A stretch of DNA of 64,000 nucleotides from Silurus meridionalis (GCF_014805685.1 NC_060906.1:25512626-25576625); one strand, 5' to 3'. Positions 42,649-55,240 are shown, numbered from the stretch's first letter. Translations and numbers: made by a program. Notes: generated by a model from the letters alone, not told the origin.

Positions 42649-42915
42649 CAGGAGTGCAGAATTATTAGGCAAATGAGTATTTTGACCACATCATCCTCGT
42701 TATGCATGTTGTCTTACTCCAAGCTGTATAGGCTGGAAAGCCTACTACCAATTAAGCATATTAGGTGATGTGCATCTCTGTAATGAGAAGGGGTGTGGTC
42801 TAATGACATCAACACCCTATATCAGGTGTGCATAATTATTAGGCAACTTCCTTTCCTTTGGCAAAATGGGTCAAAAGAAGGACTTGACGTTTAATGTTTC
42901 CTTGCCAGCCGCACA
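42649..42915 (+). mobile_element. Tc1-like transposon 5' fragment
   Basis: It begins CAGGAGTGCAGAATTATTAG and carries CAGGTGTGCATAATTATTAG about 170 bases later, followed by AATGGGTCAAAAGAAGGACT. I recognise this as the start of a common fish Tc1/mariner family. The transposase body is missing. Confidence 0.6.
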
Positions 42916-43016
42916 TTTTCTCTCTCTTAAAGTTGATAAGACGTAAAAAAAAAACCCACAACTTGTCACATCATGTTTCTGAGAATCCATAATGAAGTGT
43001 CCTGAAGATATTAGAA

Positions 43017-43410
43017 ACCCTCATCCAAACCCCACTAACCCTCATCCAAACCCCACTAACCTCATCCAAACCCCACTAACCCTCATTCTAGCCCCACTAA
43101 CCCTCATCCAAACCCCACTAACCCTCATTCTAGCCCCACTAACCTTCATCCAAACCCCACTAACCCTCATTCTAGCCCCACTAACCCTCATCCAAACCCC
43201 ACTTACCCTCATCCTAACCCCACTAACCCTCATCCAAACCCCACTAACCCTCATTCTAACCCCACTAACCTCATTCTAGCCCCACTAACCTCATCCAAAC
43301 CCCACTAACCCTCATTCTAGCCCCACTAACCCTCATCCAAACCCCACTAACCCTCATCCAAACCCCAATAACCCTCATCCAAACCCCAATAACCCTCATC
43401 CAAACCCTCC
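43017..43410. repeat. 21-bp minisatellite
   Basis: About 18 units of CCCCACTAACCCTCATCC(AAA/TAG). The period is divisible by three, so both strands stay open (TLIQTPLTLI and RVSGVWM repeats). It shares the CACTAACCCT core with the array at 40319-41462, which suggests common origin or mutation bias. Confidence 0.88.
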
Positions 43411-43829
43411 TTATAATCTGTAAATGTCTGTTTGTTCTCAGCATGCTTTCTGTCTTCATTGTTGTCATAGCGACAGCTAGTGCTGCTCACTCTGATGTCT
43501 GTAAGAGTACTTATATTTATCTGCTAAGAAGGTGATTTTATTTTTATTTGATCGCTGTATAGTCACATGACCCTCACTGGATATTTTTACCCCATTTTTC
43601 TGTACTATGCATCTCTTTATCTTTACATTTTATTATTTACATTAAACTGCTCTTCACCTCACACCTGCACTTTTTGTATCCACAGTCATACACTTACCTC
43701 TGTTTTTTACAGCTCTTTATCTACATTTATATACAGTACAGTTCCTCTCAAACTCTGATACATTTTTTGAGAGACACCTGCATGTTCTATTGTTTCCTTT
43801 GATCTATAAATGTACAGATGTTCCACTTT
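43411..43829. other. Unique AT-rich sequence
   Basis: Short frames only; nothing recognised. Confidence 0.45.
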
Positions 43830-44240
43830 ATTTTTTCATTGTAAAATCCTCCCTCAGCATGAAGAACAGCTTTACACACTCTCAGCATCTGGACACTTTT
43901 TTTCAAACATTCAGCTGAAATATTTTGCTGCGTCTCATGTAAAAGTCTCTAAAGATGTTCTTCACTAGATGGAGATTTCTTTCTTCTTCATCTCAGAGCA
44001 GTTCAGTAGGATTGAGGTGCAGTGACTGGGCAGGTGGTTCCATGATAAATATCACTCCAGACGACTGTTTCCTCTCTAAATAACACGTACAGAACTTGTT
44101 GTATGGTGAAGTCGCTGCCAACGAGCCGCAGTCCAGACGGAACTGCATGGTGTTGAAGTGTGGAATAGGAGTCATGTTGGTTCAGGATTTCACTCACTTT
44201 CTGGAATAAGTCATGAATGTGTCCCACTTTTCACAGCGAC
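43830..44240 (-). mobile_element. Tc1-like transposase relic
   Basis: The minus strand encodes QHHAVPSGLRLVGSDFTIQQ, matching the region before the catalytic DNDPKH of Tc1-type transposases, then a WSDIYHGTTCPVTAPQSY-like segment and decayed C-terminal sequence with stops. No termini are identified. Confidence 0.5.
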
Positions 44241-44576
44241 TGTCATGTACATTACTCCTGCTCTTCTAGTGAGATACTAACTGCATGTTAACGCTGATCT
44301 CGGCACATTGACATTAAAGTTCACAGGTCAATACTTTATTAATCCCAGAGGGAAATTTATTTGTTTCAGTTGCTAAAAGTAAAAAAATTAAAGTAAAGAT
44401 TTACTCAGAATATCATTCAAATATTTATGAAGTAAAAAAATACATTTTTTTTTTTTACATGTACAGAATGTATAGTTTAGTGTATAAATAAAAGAAAACA
44501 AAATAATCTTTAAAATATTTTTTATTTTTTTTAAATCTTACTTACTGTGCATTTGTGTATGAGAGCTGTTTTATAC
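44241..44576. other. AT-rich spacer
   Basis: Homopolymer-rich (A and T runs at 44377-44460 and 44515-44535); no gene. Confidence 0.5.
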
Positions 44577-45818
44577 CAGTGGCGGGCCGTGTATTTGGTA
44601 CCGGCGGGCCTTCATTGAGGACGTACTCGACTCAATCCACCTCTTAATACCACCACTATCACGTCTCAATTATAGAAACCATCAATACCAGTGTTGTGCT
44701 CGTTACAGTTACTCGTTACTTCATTCAAAAGGTAACTCAATTACTTTGTTGATTATTTACACAAAAAGTAATGTGTTACTGTTAAAGAAAGTTCTTTAAT
44801 GTTCCCATTAATGCCCTTTTATGCGTTATGGTCCATACAAACACAATACTGACTTAAACACAAAGTAATTTTTAAACACTATTGTATTAAAGTCAGAGCA
44901 GCACACACTGAATATATCACAAGGATTTCTGAAATAAAGAACAAAACAAGCTGAATAATAAATTCACAATCAAACACTAAAGTGGCTTCTGCTGTTGTGT
45001 TGAGCTCTTAAACATGTTCCTTTCACAGCTGAAGTATGAAAACTATCAACAATGTAGAACAGAACACCGGGTTAGCTTCTAGCTTCTAGCTCCTCAGGCA
45101 TGGAGATTCTGGAGGAGCTACAACAGATTGGAGTTGCTGTTTATCGCAGTAGATACGAGCTTCAAACCAGAAAGACACAGCTTACATTTGACTAAAAATT
45201 CTTTATACTCAACTAAAGTGAAATAATGATCATATTTCCACTTTGAGAAACTCGTCTTGCTCTCACCTCGACTCGCCATTACTGCCGCACAGACCTGAAT
45301 AAACAGAGACACGCCCACAGTGCGTCTTCTTCGTGTATACAGTGGTGTTTATCCTCCAATCCTACAATGTGTCTCTGCTGTAAACAGGTCAGACTGTAGT
45401 CTACACTTCAGCCCAAATTCATTCATTTAATAAAGTAAAGGGTAACGAACCATACGCTAACGGAGTTACTTTATTTTAAAAGTAACGTGCTACAGTATTA
45501 GTTACTGTCAAAAGTACCTGCGTTACAGTAACGCGTTACTGCCCAACACTGATCAATGCAATACACAATATAACAACACGCTGCATTACAAAGAGACGTT
45601 TCACATATGGAGGTGAAAACGATTTTACTAAAGCAACAAACCCAGTTACACTCCAAACCTGAAATCTGATTGGACAAAAAATCTACCATCCACATACATG
45701 TACTGAAGCAGTGCAATTTCATGGAACAAACATTAGAATTTAGGTTGTAAATGTAGTTCAGAGCTTCTGATAGTGTTTAGACCAGCAGAGAGGCTTTACT
45801 GACCCTCACCGCCCGCCA

Positions 45819-45821
<3 letters not shown>
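44577..45821. mobile_element. TIR DNA transposon interrupted by a hAT
   Basis: It starts CAGTGGCGGGCCGTGTATTT and ends CTCACCGCCCGCCACTG, a 15-bp inverted repeat with one mismatch. Without the nested hAT it is about 370 bp and non-coding. The right end is followed directly by the TA microsatellite. Right-end fragments also occur at 42060-42143 and 47360-47450. Confidence 0.7.
44689..45551 (-). mobile_element. Nested hAT element with 8-bp target duplication
   Basis: It begins CAGTGTTGTGCTCGTTACAG and ends with the complement of CAGTGTTGGGCAGTAACGCG, familiar hAT termini. It is flanked by ATCAATAC (44681-44688) and ATCAATGC (45552-45559), an 8-bp duplication with one mismatch. The minus strand keeps a decayed BED finger exon near 45118-45280 (FSKWKYDHYFTLVEYKEFLV, KCKLC). 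The catalytic part is absent. Confidence 0.88.
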
Positions 45822-45888
<67 letters not shown>

Positions 45889-45988
45889 TTAAAAACTTTT
45901 CTCAGAGTGAGTGAATTATGAACTGGTGTATAGAGGAGAGATTCCTCATTCTGCAACGAGCAGAACATCATAAATTATTAAAATCAAG

Positions 45989-46071
<83 letters not shown>

Positions 46072-47349
46072 TACACACCATCATGATAAGCATGTAGACC
46101 AAACCTGAAGGTCTTTGCTTGGTTTGTAGAACTTGTACAGTATTGTTGTGTTTAAGTCTAAAATGAAGAACTTTCCCTAAACCTACTGTAAAATAGGATG
46201 GGGGCAAAAACCTTTGACTAAACTGCACTTCATTCAGCATTTGATAAATAAATTAGTGATAATAATAATAAATCATTCTGCAGCTCCTGGATTAATGCTG
46301 ACTGCATCCTAAATGTCATAAGAAATTGATCATTCAGTCAGGAACTGCAGAGGAACTTGAGCAGCTACTGGACATCAGCGAGATATTTACTCAGTCATGA
46401 TCTCTTATAACAGATCGAGGTGATGGAGAAACCAATCTATTATCAAATCTGGACCTGGAAGGAATCCTCCAACTTCAGTGTGACTGGGATGGAACTGAAA
46501 ACCAAAACTCTGAGAGTTGAGATGTTTTTAGATTAGAAAACAAAGAAATCAAAACCCTGCATACTCAAATTTGTATCTTAAGACTACTCAGAACACAAAC
46601 AAACTTCTTCTGCAGAGCTGCTGTAGGAAAATACCTGCTCCTAGTCAGGGTTCAGAGAAGGTCTCTAAAGTTCTACACCAATTTAAAATGCAGTGACCTC
46701 ATACCACACTCAGGCCCTGCAGCAACATCTACAGCATTTTATAGAGCCCCTCATACAAGATAGCTATTATCTCTTTTATGTAGTGAGCAGCTGAAGATTA
46801 AGGGCCTTGCTCAGGGGCCCAGGAGTGGGAGCTTGCTGGAATCTGAACTTACAATCTTCTGAACAGAAATTCAACATCTTAACCACTGAGCTCCATCTTT
46901 CCAATGTCCATTTCTGTGCTGGGAAGAGAACCTGGGCAGGAGCACCATCTCACACCTAGTCCTGAATGAAACTCTACTCAGATCCAGGATGTGTGTAGGC
47001 AGAAGGCCGTGGAAACAGAGGAACTTTACCTGCTTTATTGTTATCAACACCTTTGATTGCTCCACTTCACTTAATTCAGCACAATATCACCAAATTCTCC
47101 TTCTCCATCAAACCGAGAGAAGTGAAGAGGGAGAAGATTTGGGTGAAAACTCCATCCTGATCACAGCAGCAGCTTGATACGTCGCAGCCTGAGATGCTCA
47201 GGGGACAAATCGAAACCAATTACATCTTCATTCCACCAATGTTTCCTTCTTATACGAGGTGATGTTAAAATGTTTAAAGACCAGTTCTGCAACACACCAA
47301 CAGATGGCAGCACAAGGCTGCATGCACAGTCACAGGAAGCACCAACCTC
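45721..47349. repeat. 1.63-kb tandem duplication, unit 1
   Basis: Unit of 1,629 bp repeated directly at 47350-48973. Order inside: right end of the TIR transposon, TA run (45822-45886), TA plus GA run (45992-46069), about 700 bases of unassigned sequence, a minus-strand tRNA-type SINE (46785-46897), and the first about 100 bases of a mariner element. Few substitutions separate the units. Confidence 0.9.
46785..46897 (-). mobile_element. tRNA-derived SINE head
   Basis: The minus strand reads GGAGCTCAGTGGTTAAGATG, then CAGAAGATTGTAAGTTCAGA, resembling A and B boxes, and continues GGGCCCCTGAGCAAGGCCCT. There is no anticodon-stem structure of a working tRNA. The second copy is at 48409-48521. 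Confidence 0.6.
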
Positions 47350-47447
47350 ATGGAACAAACATTAGAATTTAGGTTGTAAATGTAGTTCAGAGCTTCTGAT
47401 AGTGTTTAGACCAGCAGAGAGGCTTTACTGACCCTCACCGCCCGCCA

Positions 47448-47517
<70 letters not shown>

Positions 47518-47617
47518 TTAAAAACTTTTCTCAGAGTGAGTGAATTATGAACTGGTGTATAGAGGAGAGATTCCTCATTCTGCAACGAGCAGAACATCAT
47601 AAATTATTAAAATCAAG

Positions 47618-47698
<81 letters not shown>

Positions 47699-48973
47699 TA
47701 CACACCATCATGATAAGCATGTAGACCAAACCTGAAGGTCTTTGCTTGGTTTGTAGAACTTGTACAGTATTGTTGTGTTTAAGTCTAAAATGAAGAACTT
47801 TCCTAAACCTACTGTAAAATAGGATGGGGCAAAACCTTTGACTAAACTGCACTTCATTCAGCATTTGATAAATAAATTAGTGATAATAATAATAAATCAT
47901 TCTGCAGCTCCTGGATTAATGCTGACTGCATCCTAAATGTCATAAGAAATTGATCATTCATTCAGGAACTGCAGAGGAACTTGAGCAGCTACTGGACATC
48001 AGCAAGATATTTATTCAGTCATGATCTCTTATAACAGATCGAGGTGAAGGAGAAACCAATCTATTATCAAATCTGGACCTGGAAGGAATCCTCCAACTTC
48101 AGTGTGACTGGGATGGAACTGAAAACCAAAACTCTGAGAGTTGAGATGTTTTTAGATTAGAAAACAAAGAAATCAAAACCCTGCATACTCAAATTTGTAT
48201 CTTAAGACTACTCAGAACACAAACAAACTTCTTCTGCAGAGCTGCTGTAGGAAAATACCTGCTCCTAGTCAGGGTTCAGAGAAGGTCTCTGAAGTTCTAC
48301 ACCCATTTAAAATGCAGTGACCTCATACCACACTCAGGCCCTGCAGCAACATCTACAGCATTTTATAGATCCCCTCATACAAGATAGCTATTATCTCTTT
48401 TATGTAGTGAGCAGCTGAAGATTAAGGGCCTTGCTCAGGGGCCCAGGAGTGGGAGCTTGCTGGAATGTGAACTTACAATCTTCTGAACAGAAATTCAACA
48501 TCTTAACCACTGAGCTCCATCTTTCCAATGTCCATTTCTGTGCTGGGAAGAGAACCTGGGCAGGAGCACCATCTCACACCTAGTCCTGAATGAAACTCTA
48601 CTCAGGTCCAGGATGTGTGTAGGCAGAAGGCCGTGGAAACAGAGGAACTTTACCTGCTTTATTGTTATCAACACCTTTGATCGCTCCACTTCACTTAATT
48701 CAGCACAATATCACCAAATTCTCCTTCTCCATCAAACCGAGAGAAGTGAAGAGGGAGAAGATTTGGGTGAAAACTCCATCCTGATCACAGCAGCAGCTTG
48801 ATACGTCGCAGCCTGAGATGCTCAGGGGACAAATCGAAACCAATTACATCTTCATTCCACCAATATTTCCTTCTTATACAAGGTGATGTTAAAATGTTTA
48901 AAGACCAGTTCTGCAACACACCAACAGATGGCAGCACAAGGCTGCATGCACAGTCACAGGAAGCACCAACCTC
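47350..48973. repeat. 1.63-kb tandem duplication, unit 2
   Basis: Direct copy of 45721-47349. Microsatellites are at 47451-47515 (TA) and 47621-47696 (TA then GA), and a SINE at 48409-48521. Here the mariner sequence continues past the unit end, so this unit shows the original right junction. Confidence 0.9.
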
Positions 48974-49375
48974 AGTGTGCCAAAAGACATCATCCTGTGT
49001 ACATCGTTACCACGTCTGCTGTTCTGACCACGTGTGCACCCTGACACTGAGCTCCTCACATGCGAAACATCACGATTTCACGTCTACACCCACCCTAATC
49101 ACCAGATTCCTCTCCTGTGGACTTCATGCTCTTCTCGAAGTTGCAGATGAAGCTCAAAGGACGCCGTTTTGACACCGTTGTGGAGATTCTGTGTTAATAG
49201 CAGAAGATCCTCAACATACTTCCAAAAGCAGACTTCCAGAACATGTTCCAGAAGAACACTAGGGCGCTGTATTACTGTCCACAGAGACTCATTAGAAGGT
49301 TATAGTGTGGAAACGTAGATAAATAAATTAAGTTTTGTAAACAGAGCGAATCTTCAAACTCTTTCATACCAACTG
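48876..49375 (+). mobile_element. Mariner-type transposon relic
   Basis: It starts near ATACAAGGTGATGTTAAAAT and encodes the transposase C-terminus in one frame near 49110-49170: PVDFMLFSKLQMKLKGRRFD then TVVEI, with later decayed QKILNILPKADFQNMFQK. The D34D-type motif region is weak. Most of the transposase is deleted. Confidence 0.65.
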
Positions 49376-49662
49376 ATCTACATTTTAAACTTAGTGTAGG
49401 TTTGTGTGTTGATTTGTGTATATGTGGTGTGTTGTGTGTTTTTCATGGCTACAGTGTTAGGAATGCTGTAGCACCGTTACACAAGTAACACACATCTGTG
49501 TTTGATTTTCAGAAAAACAGACAGAGACAGAGAGAGGAGGAGGAGAAGAGGAGAGGAGGAGAAAAAAGAGGAGAGAAAAGAAAGGCATCTTGTCTCCTGC
49601 TGGGTGAAAACACGAGTTTAAAGACAATCTAACAGTGTTTTCCTGCGGGAAATTCTCTCTCT

Positions 49663-49701
<39 letters not shown>

Positions 49702-50308
49702 GGATGATCAATACTTAAACGGATTAGTGTTAAACCTTGGCTTGGTGAATGATGAGGACGTTTGTGATATACTCAGACAATTCCATTAGAGGAGACCTGA
49801 GAGGCTGAGGTGAGATCAGACGTCTGGCTCAAGGTGAGACACAATTTACACGTCGCTAATCAACTCACTGTGGCTTTACATGAGGAAATACTGCATCGTC
49901 CAAACCCCAACCAACACGAATAAACCCAACAGTCACGGCAGGTTAGGAGACAATCAATCACACAAACATCTACAACAACAACGAAACACATGAACACGTC
50001 TGTAATAAAACTCCAACTCTACACTGGGTAGAAAATCTACCTTTATATTCATGTTATATGCATCCCATATCAATAAATAAGGCATACCTGAGTGGGCGTG
50101 GCTTAGCGTCTTATTTTATTATAATTATTAATATTATTGTAAATATTGGTGCAGAAGTGAGTCCAGAGAACTCTCTGTTCTGTTGTTCACCCTGATCATT
50201 CATATAGTAGTGGCAAAAAACTTTTTTTTGGAGTTTTGTGGGTGTCAATATATGCAAATGAGCCTTGTTTCTGAGAATCATGTGAAATCAGGTACAAAGA
50301 AAATCCAG
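49376..50308. other. Unique sequence with GA and CA repeats
   Basis: It holds a GA/GGA-rich stretch (49515-49590) and a CA run (49672-49700). No exon-like frame is recognised. Confidence 0.5.
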
Positions 50309-50525
50309 GGAAGTGGAAGCTCAGTGATTAAGGCCCTGTAATACTAATCAGAAGGTCATGGATTCAATCTGCCTCTACAATCTGCCTCTTTTGGCCCCTT
50401 GGGCAAGGCCCTTAACCCTCAGTGCTCCAGCTGTGTTGTATCATTGCTGTCCCTCGCTCTGACCCCAGCTTCCTAACATCACTGGGACACATGAAGAAAG
50501 AATTCCAATGTGTACATGTGACTAA
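50309..50525 (+). mobile_element. tRNA-derived SINE
   Basis: Head GGAAGTGGAAGCTCAGTGAT with a B box near GGATTCAATCTGCC. The body has CCTTGGGCAAGGCCCTTAAC and TCTGACCCCAGCTTCCTAAC; the tail is GAAAGAATTCCAATGTG. It is the most complete plus-strand copy. Confidence 0.75.
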
Positions 50526-51464
50526 AAGAATCCCCCTTTACACGTTTACCCCTTTTTCTAAATGTATATAGTGTACAGAATGTGGTTTGGGACAGAGTCC
50601 AGAATTCTCTCTGAGTGTGAGTTATTTGCCAGATGAATCCCTGCTGAGCTATGCTACAAAATGTTCTTCTCGGAGCAGCTTGCAGTAGCAATGTTCTACC
50701 AGACAGCACCTCTGAGTGTTTATACCGAAATCCCGATCAGTTCCAACAGTTCTGTCATTTTGAAAAAAAAAAGGTCTGAAATGAAATAAAGTACCGCAGC
50801 ATTAAACTCCACGCGTTGGCCCCGAGCCCTGAGGTTCAATCCAATCTCACGACGTTCAGATAAAAATATAACTTTATTTCGTTTCTCTCCTTTTCATTGT
50901 TTTGTGCTTTTGTTCTCCTGCCAGATATTTTCATCCCCACAGTGGTGTGACATACAGCATTGCAGAAAGTGTCACACTTTCTGTTCCAGCCATCCATCAA
51001 ATGTCCAGGACCTGCAGGAACACGCTGGCGGGACGTATGGTTTAAAAGCCGAGCCGTCTGCTCCAGCCAGCGGTGATGATTTATCGCCGCTCTGCTGCGT
51101 TAAACAGAACCGGGTTGTTGTGGTGATTTATGGCTGCATCACCTTCCTGTAAACGCCTCCATCACAGCCTGGTTTTGTCAGCGTGCTACAGGAATTCAGA
51201 GGTGCAGAAAAACACCCTCAAATCTGTCACATTTCACACCAGCCTGAGGGAAGCCAGTCATGAATCAGCAGTGAGCTAACACACTGCATCTGGAGCATCG
51301 AGAGAGAGCTTTTAATTACATTCATGTCAAAAATGCCACAGGGTTAGAAAAATCGCAATCAGATCCTCTGAGAAGGACTAATGATAACTCATCAGCACTT
51401 TTCCTTCATGATGGTCATCATTATTGTTTACATCCCAGCTTGTTAGGAGGTTTGGATCAGAGCC
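50526..51464. other. Unique sequence, no gene recognised
   Basis: A 75-82 codon frame at 50904-51152 has no known domain. The stretch could be intron or regulatory DNA of an outside gene, but the sequence does not show it. Confidence 0.4.
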
Positions 51465-51592
51465 CAGGGACAGCGAGGATACGGCCATCCTTCGGAGCTT
51501 GCGTAAGAGCACAACAGTGAGAGCTTGGTGGTGTGGCAGCCTGAACCCTTGACCTTCTGATCAGTAACACACATCAGTAACCATTGAGTCAC
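51465..51592 (-). mobile_element. tRNA-derived SINE fragment
   Basis: The minus strand has a degraded head (GTGACTCAATGGTTACTGAT), the B-box-like AAGGTCAAGGGTTCAGGCTG and a body start. The 3' half is diverged. Confidence 0.5.
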
Positions 51593-51666
51593 ATGTTACA
51601 GGAATTACACTATGTGGTCATATCCATGAGGTATTGGTGTCAAGAAAGGTAGAAAGAAAAGAAGGT

Positions 51667-51893
51667 GCTTGTAACATGGACTTTACAGCACATTGAATTT
51701 CTTCATGTCCCAGTGATGTTCGGAAGCTGGGGTCAGAGTTCAGGGTCCCCCATGATACAGCACCCCTGCAGCACAGAGGGCCTCAAGAGTGGCAGCTTGG
51801 CGATACCTAGAACCCCTGACCTTCTAATCTGAGAATTGATTAAGAACCCTGCAATGGTACAATCCAACTGCTTAAGCACTGAGCTACCACTTC
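51667..51893 (-). mobile_element. tRNA-derived SINE
   Basis: Minus strand head AAGTGGTAGCTCAGTGCTTA, B-box-like AGGTCAGGGGTTCTAGGTAT, body CTCTGACCCCAGCTTCCGAA, tail GACATGAAGAAATTCAATGT. Near full length, with a small internal insertion. Confidence 0.75.
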
Positions 51894-53255
51894 CACAGCC
51901 ACTGTCTCAAGCTACAGAGGGATCTAAGGGGACTGGAGTGGAGCAGAACAGCGACGCTTGTAGCCTCAGTGCCAGTATTCTGTAGCTTGGACTGAGATTG
52001 TGCTAGTTCCTGTAAAAAAAAAAAAGCCATTAGGACATTTTGTTAGAAGGTGGACTAGAATGCTGAGAGGGCAGATGCTTACAAGGTGTGAAGATGCAGC
52101 ACTGTTTTGCAAATGTGTGTACCCGTGAGCTCCTCTGGACACGTGCGATGGCCATGTGAATGTTTGAAAGAGGAGTGTGTGTTTGTGTGTAGGTGGTATT
52201 TTCCGGATGAAGTCACTTTGTATTCACACTTCTGCAGAGCCTTGATGAGACTCGTTCCACTGCTGGGTTTCTGATCAGATCCAAATTCCTGTTTGTGAGT
52301 TTAAATAAACAGACACAAAAACCCAAACCCACAGCTTATAGAAGGGAATCAGTCCTCAGCAATTAGCTACGAAACTCCGACTCGCTGCGGAATATTTAAT
52401 GTGTGAGAGGGAAAGTGTTAAAAAATCCTTTAAGTCAGGTTATAAAGAGTGAGAGGTTCCACAGGAAGTCATGTGTCTAATCTCCTGTGCAGTAATGATG
52501 GATATGTGTGTGGTAATAAATCCAGCAGGATCACAGAATTCCGGATTTATCCTGAACTCGGGGCTGGAGTGACTCTCGGAAGCGGAGGTGGGATTTCTGT
52601 AATGTGGATGGATGACTTTAATCAGTAATGGGAGCTGGCGGTTCGTCCCTGTCGGCCGTTCTGGTGTGAGAAATGTCGACCCGAAGCTCAATTACAGCTT
52701 TAAAACTCTTCTCCATCAATCGGCGAAACTGACGAGCCACATTTTTTTAGCCTGGATCCTGCAGCAGAAAGGCTAATCAGGTCTCACGCAGGCGACGCTA
52801 TTGTCCCAGAGGTTAATCACTAGCATGACCCACATCCTGTCACACGGCTCCGTGGGGTTAGCGTTAGCACTGCTATCTTTTTTTTCCCCCCTCACACTTT
52901 TATTAAACTCTTTATCCAGGTCAGAATATACATTCACTGATTTTCTATGAGAAAAGTGTGGAATATTATTAGCATGACTTTTCTGCAACACTGCACTTCA
53001 TGTCCTCGTTTTATTTTGGCTAATGAAGATGAACATTTCAGGAAATCACATTACAGTTTTGGAGATGAGAGTCGGGTAATTCAGAGCTGAGAGGAACAAG
53101 GGCAAATAAAGAAGTTAATAAGAAAATGATGTTAATGGTGACGTTAATGACGCCTCAATGCCTTTAGCTTTTATTTACAGAGTCCCTGAGCAGGTGAAGG
53201 TCCTGATCCTGCTGTTTCCTTCAGCGTGATTTATATTGATTAGCACAGAGCTGCA
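51894..53255. other. Unique sequence, no gene recognised
   Basis: Short frames only (72-83 codons) without domain or splice support. No repeat boundary identified. Confidence 0.45.

Positions 53256-53321
<66 letters not shown>
53256..53321. repeat. CA microsatellite
   Basis: A pure CA run of about 33 repeats, followed by GAGAGA. Confidence 0.95.
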
Positions 53322-53324
<3 letters not shown>

Positions 53325-54536
53325 AGAGCAGGGGAATTTGATGATGAATGTACAGGTGTAGTGGTATAAAATCTAAAAGACATAACCAGGGTGATGAGGA
53401 AAACAAACAAGCCAACGAGACACTCTGTGATGTTGTGAAGCTCCTGCTGGACATCATTACACTCACTTTTATACCCAGGAAGTTCTGTACATGGTTTTAT
53501 ATTATATTGTTATCATACTTCTAAAATATTTTTTGTTTATGAGCCAGAACCAGTTTTCACCAATCAAAGCTCAAGATCTGTGAAGAATCGTTCTGAAGAA
53601 CACACTCAGAGGATTGAGCTCTTTACTTTTACTTTCCTATGATTGGCTGTGTTACAGTGACAGAACAAAAACAGTTTAATGTCCCAATCAGATAACAGCA
53701 TGGACACGAGTGACGAGTCATTCATAAATGATTCATTCGTTTTGAACGAGTCTTTAATGCGACTCAGAACAACGAGTCGTCTATAAGAGTGATTCTGTTG
53801 GTTATCTACACAATTGTACAGAATGAATTGTGTAGTTCATCTCTCTCATTTTTTCTTTCATCACGTGACTCGTACAGACTCTACACAACACAATGAATCA
53901 GTTTCTTTTTGTTCGAATCTTCACATTATTGTTAGAATAATTATGGGAGTCACGTGACTAAAGACACGGACCAGAAGATGAGAGGTGAAGCTCCTCGTTC
54001 TGTTTATTATAATTTGTCCTTATCTGCAGTCATTTATTCTTTATGAGCTACGGGTAAAGTTGGTATGTGTTGTATGGCTCTTTCTGATGTTTCAGAATCT
54101 CATGAATCTCAACATGCAGCTTCCAGACGACCAACACGAATGCAGTCTGATGAACCAACCAGACGTTCAGTTTTATAGTTCTGGACTGACCAGAGGACTG
54201 GGTTTTATGATTTCAGCAGCAGCAAAAAAAAAAAAAAAAGCTTCCAAAGTGAACAGATCTAGAACTTAAGAGAACATCTGCATTCCTCACCCATATTCAA
54301 TTCTTCTTTACTGTTGTCCAAAAATCCAAAGTGAGCATCCAGATGCAAAAACATTAAGATCCTACTGAACATCTCTGTGAACAAACACAGCTCTGTTTGC
54401 TAACAACATTAGCGAGAGCTGTTAGCTTATTAGTTTTAAAAGTAATTCAGGATTAGATGGTAATATCCAGGAGATAAAGCCAGGTATAACTAATCTGCTG
54501 GTTAACTCTGAGATAAGAAAGTACTGAAATTTATTA
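53322..54536. other. Unique sequence with repeated ATTC/CGAGTC motifs
   Basis: 53705-53790 contains GACGAGTCATTCATAAATGA and related ACGAGTC motifs, which resemble a decayed non-autonomous transposon. The rest has no recognisable feature apart from a poly-A at 54225-54239. Confidence 0.4.
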
Positions 54537-54760
54537 ATGATGATGGTGATGATGATGATGATGATGATGACAAAATTTCTTATCCATTTGATCTTATTTC
54601 TGCAGCTGAGCTGAGGGCAGGGAGGCCTGGGGTAAAGGAACTGCAGGAGAAAATGGTAGTGATGAAGTTTAAACTATTACAATTAGCAGTCTAACAACTT
54701 AACCAATGAGCAGCTGCTTCTGATGATGATGATGATGATGATAATGATGATGGTGGTGGC
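54537..54760. repeat. GAT trinucleotide repeats
   Basis: Two runs, 54537-54570 and 54721-54760, separated by unique sequence. Confidence 0.85.
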
Positions 54761-54779
54761 AATAACTTCCAGTTTTCTC

Positions 54780-55240
54780 ATGTTTTTCCCAGCACTCCAC
54801 TAATCTAGCGTTTCATTTTCCAGGTTCCCAGCATTTCATTGAGCCAGCATTCTAGTGTTTCATTGTTCCAGAGTTTTAGCGTTCCAGTGTTCCATTATTC
54901 CATTGCTCTGAGTGTTCTATTGTTTCAGTGTTCCCGGTTTTCTGCACTCTATTGTTCCAGAATTGTATTGGTCAAATGCACTTTCATTGGAAGCATTCTT
55001 TTCTACTAGTGTTCCAACATTCCAGCATTCTATATTGTTTTAGTATTCCAGCATTTTACTGTTCCAATTATTGCCAGCATTCCAGTATACCAGTGTTCCA
55101 GCATTCTGTTCCAGCATTCCAGTGTTCCAGCATTCTGTTCCAGCATTCCATTGTTCCAGCATTTCTGTATACCATTGTTTTAGTGTTCAAGTGTTCGAGC
55201 AATCTAGTGTTCTGGTGTTCCATCATTCCAGTGTTCCAGT
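54780..55240. repeat. Decamer-based minisatellite (TTCCAG)
   Basis: About 460 bases of imperfect units of 9-11 bp such as CATTCCAGTG and TTCCAGCATT, densest at 55070-55160. Open frames (about 100 codons) reflect the repeat. Confidence 0.8.

Noticed and set aside
50309..50390. tRNA gene from A-box and B-box-like sequence
   Set aside because: No cloverleaf can be drawn, and a SINE body and tail follow; it is a tRNA-derived SINE.
49457..52991. Several 70-84 codon frames between 49.4 and 53 kb as exons
   Set aside because: None has a recognisable domain or paired splice sites; this could be intron of an outside gene, but the window does not show it.
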